Source: Pseudomonas fluorescens (GTDB lineage Bacteria; Pseudomonadota; Gammaproteobacteria; Pseudomonadales; Pseudomonadaceae). From it: DNA of 64,000 nucleotides. The stretch is taken from assembly GCF_001307155.1 (NCBI RefSeq), contig NZ_CP012830.1, positions 6,198,501 through 6,262,500 of the forward strand, read 5' to 3'. Positions 58,671 through 64,000 of the stretch are shown piece after piece. The number at the start of each line of letters is the position of its first letter. Within the stretch, counting starts at the first letter, position 1. A program made the translations under genes and the position numbers. The notes beneath the pieces are model-generated. The model was not told the DNA's origin and ran no database searches. It saw nothing but the letters and a program-made list of their open reading frames with translations.

Positions 58671-59723
58671 TTAATCCTTCAGTGGCCAGGCTGGCTGTTG
58701 CTGGGTGATGCAATGCACCCCGCCACCGCCATGCGCCAGATGATTGATCCGCACCGGCACCACCTCGCGCCCGGGGAACGCCTGAGCCAACACTTCAGCA
58801 GCCACGTTGTCGGCATCGATGCCATAGGCCGGCATGATGATGGCGTTATTGGCGATGTAGAAGTTGGTGTAGGAGGCACAAAACACTTCAGCCTCGGTGT
58901 CCACGGCATCGGTGGCTTCATACAGGTCGATCAGCTCAAACGGTCGACCGTGGGCATCGGTTGCCAGCGCCAACGCGCGACGGTTTTCTCGTACCACCTC
59001 GGCATAGATCGAACTCTTGTCGTGAGTAGCGTCCACCAGCAGCACGCCAGGGCGGGCGAAAGCGCACACGCCATCGACATGGCCGTCGGTCATGTCACCG
59101 GTCACGTAGTCGGGATCGCCCGGCAGCCAGACAGTCTTCTTCACGCCGAGCAGACGCGTGAAGATCTCCTCCATCTCCGCCTTGCTCATGCCCGGGTTGC
59201 GATTGGGATTGAGCAATACCGACTCAGTGGTGATCAGCGTGCCCTCGCCGTCCACATGAATCGCGCCGCCTTCGTTACTCAACGGGGTCCCGAAGCACGC
59301 CACGCCCAAGTGATTGAGTGCGCGGCGAGCCAGGCTTTCGTCCAGGTCATGGGCCGACTTTCCGCCCCACGCGTTGAAGCGCCAGCTCACACCGGCCAGC
59401 CCCTGTTGCGGGTGGCAGACGAAGCTCGGGCCGGAGTCCCGGCACCAGCTGTCGTTCACCGCCAGCTCGATCAGTTCGATGTTTGGCCCGCACAACGCTT
59501 TGGCACTCGCGACAGCAGACGGATCAACGACCATCTTCACCGGTTCAAAACGGCCAATGGCGTTGGCTACACGAGCGAAATCCTCTTGCACCCGCGCCAA
59601 CGTGACACCCCAACCCGACTCCCAGAGCGCCTGGTTGTGCGGCCAAACCATCCAGGTTGCGGCGTGCCTGACCCACTCCGCCGGCATCCACCAACCATTG
59701 TTTTGAATTTCATTCTCCTGCAT
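58671..59723 (-). CDS. aguA: agmatine deiminase (cytoplasmic)
   Basis: A 350-residue enzyme without signal peptide, MQENEIQNNGWWMPAEWVRH. Motifs typical of AguA: 'NDSWCRDSGPSFVCHPQQGL', 'EGGAIHVDGEGTLITTESVL', 'LPGDPDYVTGDMTDGHVDGV' and the catalytic Cys338 in 'HGGGGVHCITQQQPAW'. It converts agmatine to N-carbamoylputrescine in the cytoplasm. First gene of the operon; the start may also be the ATG at 59732 (MLV). The LysR gene at 59858 is divergent and is the probable regulator. Usual AguA proteins are about 368 residues, so this is slightly short. Confidence 0.95.
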   Translation of the reverse strand: MQENEIQNNGWWMPAEWVRHAATWMVWPHNQALWESGWGVTLARVQEDFARVANAIGRFEPVKMVVDPSAVASAKALCGPNIELIELAVNDSWCRDSGPSFVCHPQQGLAGVSWRFNAWGGKSAHDLDESLARRALNHLGVACFGTPLSNEGGAIHVDGEGTLITTESVLLNPNRNPGMSKAEMEEIFTRLLGVKKTVWLPGDPDYVTGDMTDGHVDGVCAFARPGVLLVDATHDKSSIYAEVVRENRRALALATDAHGRPFELIDLYEATDAVDTEAEVFCASYTNFYIANNAIIMPAYGIDADNVAAEVLAQAFPGREVVPVRINHLAHGGGGVHCITQQQPAWPLKD

Positions 59724-59857
59724 GACAAGCACCTTTAAGTTAAGTCATTGTGTTCAATGAAAACTGCCTATGCGGTCTTGGCATGCATGCTACGGCTGCA
59801 AAAACGGGCAAACAAACGATGGATTTTGTAGATAAATGATTAGAGGAACTTATCAGC

Positions 59858-60730
59858 ATGCTCAAACACTGGCCGCCGCTCGGCACCCTTCGCGGCTTTG
59901 AAGCCGCCGCCCGACTGGGCAGTTTCCACAAGGCCGCCGAAGAACTGCACCTCACCCAATCGGCGATCAGCCAGCAGATTCGCAGCCTCGAGGCATACCT
60001 GGAACAGCCCTTGTTCTTTCGCAGTGGCCGCAGCGTCAGCCTGACCGATGCCGGTCACGACCTGCTCAGCACCACCCAGGCACTGCTGCAGCAACTGGCC
60101 GTCGGCATTCGTCGCCTTGGGCAGTACCAAAAACCCAACCAACTGGTCCTCAACACCACCCCGGCGTTCGCCCGTCACTGGCTACTGCCCCGCCTGGAAG
60201 ACTTCCGCCTCCAGCACCCGGAAGTTGATCTGTGGATCTTCAGTACCGACGAAGTCCCGGACATGACGACCCAGACGATCGACCTCGCCGTGCGAGACGA
60301 CATCAGCTCCCAGGCCGAATGCAGCTTCAAGGTGCTGCACGCCGACCGCCTTTACCCGGCGTGCCACCCCAGCCTGTTGGCGGTGCCCAGCGCCCAGCGC
60401 ACCACCCTGCATGGCGAGCGGGAAATGGACTGGAGCCACTGGGCCGTGGAAGCTGGCATCGATGTAGGCCAGAAGGATCAGGGCCTGAACTTCTCCGACC
60501 CCGGCCTGCTGCTGGACGCCGCGTGTGCGGGGCTCGGCATCGCCCTGGTCAGCCAGTTACTGAGTCAGCCAGCGCGCGCCAATGGGCTGTTGCAGCCCTT
60601 GGTTGAGGAGACGATTCGCGGCCCCAACTGGGCGTTGTTGACTCATCGTGATAGTGAGAATAATCCGATGGCGCGGAGTTTTAGTGGGTGGTTGCTGAGC
60701 GAGCTGGCAGTGGGGAGACAGGGGATGTAG
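59858..60730 (+). CDS. LysR-type regulator (GcvA-like), divergent from the agmatine operon
   Basis: A 290-residue LTTR starting MLKHWPPLGTLRGFEAAARL. 'GSFHKAAEELHLTQSAISQQ' is the helix-turn-helix, and the effector domain resembles that of GcvA ('LQHPEVDLWIFSTDEVPDMT', 'ACAGLGIALVSQLL'). It starts 135 bases from aguA and is transcribed away from it, so it probably controls the aguA operon, possibly with agmatine or N-carbamoylputrescine as effector. In P. aeruginosa, aguBA is controlled by a TetR-type AguR; a LysR regulator in this position would be a different arrangement. RBS AGAGGAA lies eight bases before ATG 59858. Confidence 0.9.
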   Translation: MLKHWPPLGTLRGFEAAARLGSFHKAAEELHLTQSAISQQIRSLEAYLEQPLFFRSGRSVSLTDAGHDLLSTTQALLQQLAVGIRRLGQYQKPNQLVLNTTPAFARHWLLPRLEDFRLQHPEVDLWIFSTDEVPDMTTQTIDLAVRDDISSQAECSFKVLHADRLYPACHPSLLAVPSAQRTTLHGEREMDWSHWAVEAGIDVGQKDQGLNFSDPGLLLDAACAGLGIALVSQLLSQPARANGLLQPLVEETIRGPNWALLTHRDSENNPMARSFSGWLLSELAVGRQGM

Positions 60731-60761
60731 AGGTTTTGGGGTGTGGGTTTCGGTCAATTGG

Positions 60762-60790
60762 GACAGACAAGAATCGGCCAGGAGCTACCG
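60762..60790 (+). repeat. dispersed repeat family B copy
   Basis: GACAGACAAGAATCGGCCAG then GAGCTACCG, after the LysR gene at 59858. Confidence 0.6.
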
Positions 60791-60888
60791 TGCCCAGAAC
60801 CACTTGCCTATGGCAAAGCAGCTTCGGATAAACTAACGCTAGCTCAGCAGAGACGCTCTCTAGCATTCACGGACGAGACAAAACCCAC

Positions 60889-61272
60889 ATGTTAATGAAA
60901 CCATTATTCGTCGCTTCGCTAGTAACTTTATCGCTAATTCAAACATCACTATCCTTCGCGGATAATGCTAATGGGAAAAATCTCTATTTACAGAGATGCG
61001 TCATGTGTCACGGAGTAGATATCAAAGCAACAGGACCATTGGCTAATAAAAGCAATCCTCCTACACCTGACCTTACAACATCCGCTTTCAAAAAAAGACT
61101 AAATGATTATCCGGGCGTTATTGTGTCATCGATAATACTTCGCCCCAATGGAGACTTGATTCCAAAAACGTTGCAAGAGAACGGTGTAAAGATTCCGCCA
61201 CACGCTTGGAGCATTAAGGATCTGCGCGATTTGAATCAATACATGAGTGGCGTGATTTCAAAAAATCGATGA
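60889..61272 (+). CDS. exported c-type cytochrome (single haem)
   Basis: A 127-residue protein with a signal peptide (MLMKPLFVASLVTLSLIQTS to about residue 24) and one haem-binding motif CVMCH (Cys37, Cys40, His41). The domain is of class I cytochrome c, roughly 100 residues; a conventional distal Met ligand is not clear (only Met near residue 113), so the axial ligand is uncertain. It would carry electrons in the periplasm. The gene is visibly AT-richer than its neighbours and may have been acquired. A second Met, at 60895, is also possible as start. No partner oxidase is near. Confidence 0.82.
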   Translation: MLMKPLFVASLVTLSLIQTSLSFADNANGKNLYLQRCVMCHGVDIKATGPLANKSNPPTPDLTTSAFKKRLNDYPGVIVSSIILRPNGDLIPKTLQENGVKIPPHAWSIKDLRDLNQYMSGVISKNR

Positions 61273-61381
61273 TTTTGAGAAAAAGGGGGCAGCGCGCTCT
61301 ACCGGTCAACGTAACGTCATGGTGTATCTGTTGTTACTATTTCCACCTCGTTAATAAAAGATATCCGGAGGTTCACGGCGC

Positions 61382-62029
61382 ATGAAAACCACCCTTGACC
61401 ACCTCGCCATCGTCGCCCCCGACCTCGACACCGGCTGTGCCTTCGTCACCAACGCACTCGGCGTGGAGCTTCAACCGGGCGGGGTGCATCCGCGCATGGG
61501 CACTCATAATCGGTTGCTGCGCCTTGGCCCGGAGACTTATCTGGAAGTGATTGCCGTGGACCCGTCCGCCAATCGCCCCGACCGGCCACGCTGGTTCGGC
61601 ATGGACCAATTGGCCGCTGATACGCCGCAATGCCTGGCGACCTGGGTCGCACGCACCGACGACATCCACGCAATGGACGAAGCCTGCCGCGCCATTATCG
61701 GGGAACCCGAACCCATGACCCGAGGTACGTTGTCCTGGCAGATCACTATTCCTGCCGATGGCCACCTGCCGCTGAATGGATCAGCGCCGACATTGATTCA
61801 ATGGGAACAAGCGCAACATCCCGCCAGCGCGATGCTGGATCAGGGGTGTTCGCTGGTGGCGCTGGATGTGTTTGATCCTGATCCTGAGAAAGTCCAGGCG
61901 TTGCTCAGCGCAATCAACTTTTCCGGACCGGTTCGTCTTCATGGGTTGGGAGCACATTCAAAGCCCTATTTGGTGGCGCACATTCAAACCCCCACTGGTT
62001 TGAAAACATTGCCGATTGTTCATGGTTAG
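61382..62029 (+). CDS. VOC/glyoxalase-fold protein
   Basis: A 215-residue protein of the vicinal-oxygen-chelate superfamily: MKTTLDHLAIVAPDLDTGCA with the initial 'HLAIVAPDLD' metal-type strand, then 'GTHNRLLRLGPETYLEVIAV' as the second half-motif and 'RWFGMDQLAADTPQCLATWV'. It is of the glyoxalase-like domain type (about 200 residues, two beta-alpha-beta-beta-beta modules). No substrate can be inferred. The start has GGAGG ten bases upstream. It is a single gene on the plus strand, about 110 bases after the cytochrome gene and facing the oxygenase-like gene at 62202. Confidence 0.85.
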   Translation: MKTTLDHLAIVAPDLDTGCAFVTNALGVELQPGGVHPRMGTHNRLLRLGPETYLEVIAVDPSANRPDRPRWFGMDQLAADTPQCLATWVARTDDIHAMDEACRAIIGEPEPMTRGTLSWQITIPADGHLPLNGSAPTLIQWEQAQHPASAMLDQGCSLVALDVFDPDPEKVQALLSAINFSGPVRLHGLGAHSKPYLVAHIQTPTGLKTLPIVHG

Positions 62030-62108
62030 GACCATAAGATCGCAAGCTTCGCCAGCCCCTGCGTTGAAACGCATCGCCCACAAAGTGACCAAGCCAGGAT
62101 CAGTTTTT

Positions 62109-62145
62109 GTCTAGTCCTGAAACAGGTGTAAACCTTATTCAGGAC
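62109..62145. repeat. IS3-type terminal sequence, solo copy
   Basis: TGTCTAGTCCTGAAACAGGT followed by GTAAACCTTATTCAGGAC. The same terminal sequence flanks the IS3 remnant at 52765, but no transposase sequence follows here. Confidence 0.6.
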
Positions 62146-62201
62146 GGGACATTTAAAGGAAAAATGGGTATCACTTTTTCGAAGTAACACCGGCGCCAGC
62201 G

Positions 62202-63107
62202 TTAGGGCTCTGCTGGTCGCAGATAGGGCTCGATAAAGCCGCAGCCAAGGATCTCGTTCAGGCGTTGCGCATCGTTCATTCGGCGAAACAGTCCAATCGT
62301 CTTCCACGGCGCGTGACCATCGACATTGGGCGCTCCCAATCCCGCCAACAGGTCGGCGATCAGTATTGATCGGGTCTCGAAAGAGATGCGTGTCAGCCCG
62401 GTGCTATTGCCAACGCCGGCATGGGCATGAGCCCCGGAAAAGACGATCAGGCTCCCCGGAGCGATATCGACGGCAATCCCCTCCTGCGGGTCGATCGCTT
62501 CCAGCAGATGCGGAATGGCTTCGTCGGCATCCACGGCATTGCGGCCGTCTCGATGGGATCGCTGCAAAATGGCGCGCATATCGAAATCTGCGCTCGAATT
62601 ACCCAGCGGTCGCTGCCAGAGACCTGGATACAAGGCGACGGTACGCCCTGCCGCGATGGGATAGATGGGCGCCCACCAATTGGTTTGTGCATAGATATTC
62701 GACCCCCAGGTATCGCGGTGAAACGCGATGGTGGCCGTCGTGCGGGCACGCGGCGTCGACTGTTCTGGCTCGCAATGCGGCTGAAAACGCAAATGCAGGC
62801 GATCGCACGCCAGGGTATCGGGGGCGATGCCAAGGCTTTGCACGACGTCCTGCCAGCGCTGCTGGACCTCAGCCGAGCCTGCGAAGTCGTTCTGAATTTT
62901 CGCAAAGCGCTCAATCTGCTCAGGGTGGCTCAAATGGCGATGGATCAGTTGCGGCGACCAGGGATGCAGCGCGTCTTCGAGGAGCGCACGCGTATATTCC
63001 ACCAGCGTCGTCATGGGCTGCAGATCAGTGAAGCGAATGATCTCGCCAGCATAAATCCGGTCATGCAATTGGCGAGCGGTGCTCGGTATGGCAAGCGAGC
63101 TGTACAT
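62202..63107 (-). CDS. 2-oxoglutarate/Fe(II) oxygenase-like protein (phytanoyl-CoA dioxygenase-type fold)
   Basis: A 301-residue soluble protein. The likely iron ligands are His130-x-Asp132 ('AFHRDTWGS') and His227 or 229 ('IVFSGAHAHAGVGNSTGL'), and Arg240 or Arg246 ('RISFETR') could bind the 2-oxoglutarate carboxylate; the spacing is as in phytanoyl-CoA dioxygenase-like oxygenases. It would hydroxylate an unknown substrate. ATG 63107 has AGGGGA about nine bases upstream. It stands alone between the glyoxalase-like gene and the CAP gene. The family call rests on the motif pattern, not on overall similarity. Confidence 0.7.
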   Translation of the reverse strand: MYSSLAIPSTARQLHDRIYAGEIIRFTDLQPMTTLVEYTRALLEDALHPWSPQLIHRHLSHPEQIERFAKIQNDFAGSAEVQQRWQDVVQSLGIAPDTLACDRLHLRFQPHCEPEQSTPRARTTATIAFHRDTWGSNIYAQTNWWAPIYPIAAGRTVALYPGLWQRPLGNSSADFDMRAILQRSHRDGRNAVDADEAIPHLLEAIDPQEGIAVDIAPGSLIVFSGAHAHAGVGNSTGLTRISFETRSILIADLLAGLGAPNVDGHAPWKTIGLFRRMNDAQRLNEILGCGFIEPYLRPAEP

Positions 63108-63460
63108 GACTGTAAGTCCCCTGAAGGTGCGCCCCTGACTTTAGATCCACGCTGATTGTGGCGAAAGTGGCAGGTGAGGCGAAAAAGCGCGGATCAGGCC
63201 CTGAGGACGCAAGCAACAGGCGACCTTCAAGCCATGAATGGGGCGCTTATGGCAGTTCTCAGCGGGCAGTTAACGGCCAGGAGCCAACGCACGACTCCAA
63301 CAATAAATTCCCCCCTTTGCTCGTGAAACTTGTGTTGAGGCCCACAGTCTTAGCCCAGCCTTGGAATCCATCTGCAAGCCAATACAGCAAAACGCTCTGC
63401 GGTCATTCCTCTGCCCACTATCGCCATTACCGTCGTCATCCCATCAGAGCTGCCCGCCTC
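63108..63460. other. gap with repeat fragments
   Basis: 353 bases between the oxygenase-like gene and the CAP gene. They contain a repeat B copy (63264-63288) and a right-half repeat A fragment (63298-63317); no gene is recognised. Confidence 0.5.
63264..63288 (+). repeat. dispersed repeat family B copy
   Basis: GGGCAGTTAACGGCCAGGAG then CCAAC; the family B pattern in diverged form, followed at 63298 by a right-half repeat A fragment (CAACAATAAATTCCCCCCTT). Confidence 0.5.
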
Positions 63461-64000
63461 ATGCGCCAGACCGTTCGCTCCTCCTGCATTTTCTCGCTCT
63501 GCCTTATTCCTTTGCTCCCCCTGTTCGCCAGTCCCGCCCATGCCGGCGAGGAAAGGCAACTGGTGGAGGACATCAACGACTACCGCGCCCAACCGCAGCG
63601 CTGCGCGGGGCGCACGGTCCGAGCCTTGACGCCGCTGGCGCTGAAGTCGAACCTGGCCTTGCCGATCGGCTATGGCGGCGTTACGCGGGAGACGTTGAAG
63701 GATTCCGGCTATCAGGCGGTGTCTGTACGGACTATCCGTCTGGTCGACGCTGAAGATGCCGAGGAGGCCTTTGACATGCTCGAGAGCCGCTACTGTGGGG
63801 CCCTGCTCGATACCCAGTTCACCGATATTGGCGTGTATCGCGACGAGAGTGAATGGCAGGTGGTGCTGGCGCGGCCCTTGCTCGATAGGCATCTGGACGA
63901 CCCGCGAGCGGCGGGCAAGACGTTGCTGGCAGAAGTCAACGCGGCACGGGCGAAACCGCGCCTGTGTGGTCGTCAGCGCTTCGCCGCTGCACCGCCGCTG
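63461..64000 (+). CDS. secreted CAP-domain protein, 5' part, paralog of the protein at 10910
   Basis: The frame opens at ATG 63461 (MRQTVRSSCIFSLCLIPLLP) and runs without stop for 180 codons to the window end. A signal peptide (1-29, ending SPAHAG) is followed by the same N-terminal half as in the protein at 10910: 'EERQLVEDINDYRAQPQRCA' versus 'EESQLVESINTYRSQVQRCA', and 'CGALLDTQFTDIGVYRDES' versus 'CQVVLDPQFVDIGVSHEGT'. The CAP domain itself lies beyond the window. Two paralogs 50 kb apart imply an old duplication or co-selected secreted proteins. Confidence 0.85.
   Translation, partial: MRQTVRSSCIFSLCLIPLLPLFASPAHAGEERQLVEDINDYRAQPQRCAGRTVRALTPLALKSNLALPIGYGGVTRETLKDSGYQAVSVRTIRLVDAEDAEEAFDMLESRYCGALLDTQFTDIGVYRDESEWQVVLARPLLDRHLDDPRAAGKTLLAEVNAARAKPRLCGRQRFAAAPPL

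Noticed and set aside
58659..59738. 359-residue plus-strand open frame opposite aguA
   Set aside because: Shadow of aguA; no domain of its own.

Overview
The window looks like a chromosomal segment of a Pseudomonas, most likely of the P. fluorescens group. The reasons are a GC-rich coding style with long antisense open frames, Pseudomonas-type malate:quinone oxidoreductase, DUF2790 and agmatine-pathway proteins, AGGAG-type ribosome sites, and short dispersed intergenic repeats. It is a regulator-dense accessory stretch: nine LysR-type and two AraC-type regulators, most divergent from the gene they probably control. No rRNA, tRNA or CRISPR array was seen.

Layout. 0-13 kb: a truncated oxidoreductase, a LysR/azoreductase pair, an EmrAB-like efflux operon with a cupin and an NmrA-like reductase facing a winged-helix/TPR regulator, a LysR/MFS pair, a CAP-domain secreted protein, DUF1059 and a glutathione transferase. 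13-25 kb: a candidate small RNA, an orphan T6SS immunity gene (Tai4-like), mqo, a LysR/reductase pair, a diguanylate cyclase, an AraC/GyrI-like regulator, an acetyltransferase, a PotF-like binding protein beside a decayed LuxR regulator, a quinone-reductase remnant, DoxX and LysR. 25-37 kb: a metal-type two-component system with a DUF2790 protein and a likely operator, LysR, SDR, MFS, an SH3 protein with an in-frame 78-bp minisatellite, Ppx/GppA, LysE and an MFS/LysR pair.

37-48 kb: a three-gene operon (TPR protein, PcfJ-like protein, DUF1266 protein), then a row of small orphan genes of the immunity type (CdiI-like, DUF6678-like, DUF3885-like and others) separated by short repeats and broken by an IS66 remnant. 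48-55 kb: LysR, MFS, a second IS66 remnant joined to a broken agmatine deiminase copy, an azoreductase/LysR pair, two lipoproteins, a MITE-like element and a zinc-ribbon small protein. 55-61 kb: an agmatine operon (aguA, aguB, PotF-like binding protein, Tat-exported second agmatine deiminase) opposite a LysR regulator. 61-64 kb: an AT-rich cytochrome c, a glyoxalase-fold protein, a 2-oxoglutarate oxygenase-like protein, and the start of a second CAP-domain protein paralogous to the one at 10.9 kb.

The agmatine operon is the most coherent pathway. Agmatine could be hydrolysed to N-carbamoylputrescine inside (AguA) and outside (Tat copy) the cytoplasm, bound by the PotF-like protein, and converted to putrescine by AguB. 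The most unusual parts are the repeat-bounded orphan immunity cassettes, the PcfJ-like/TPR/DUF1266 operon, the predicted small RNA at 13.08-13.21 kb and the traces of gene decay at 23 and 50 kb. All family names come from reading the sequence; no database search was run.
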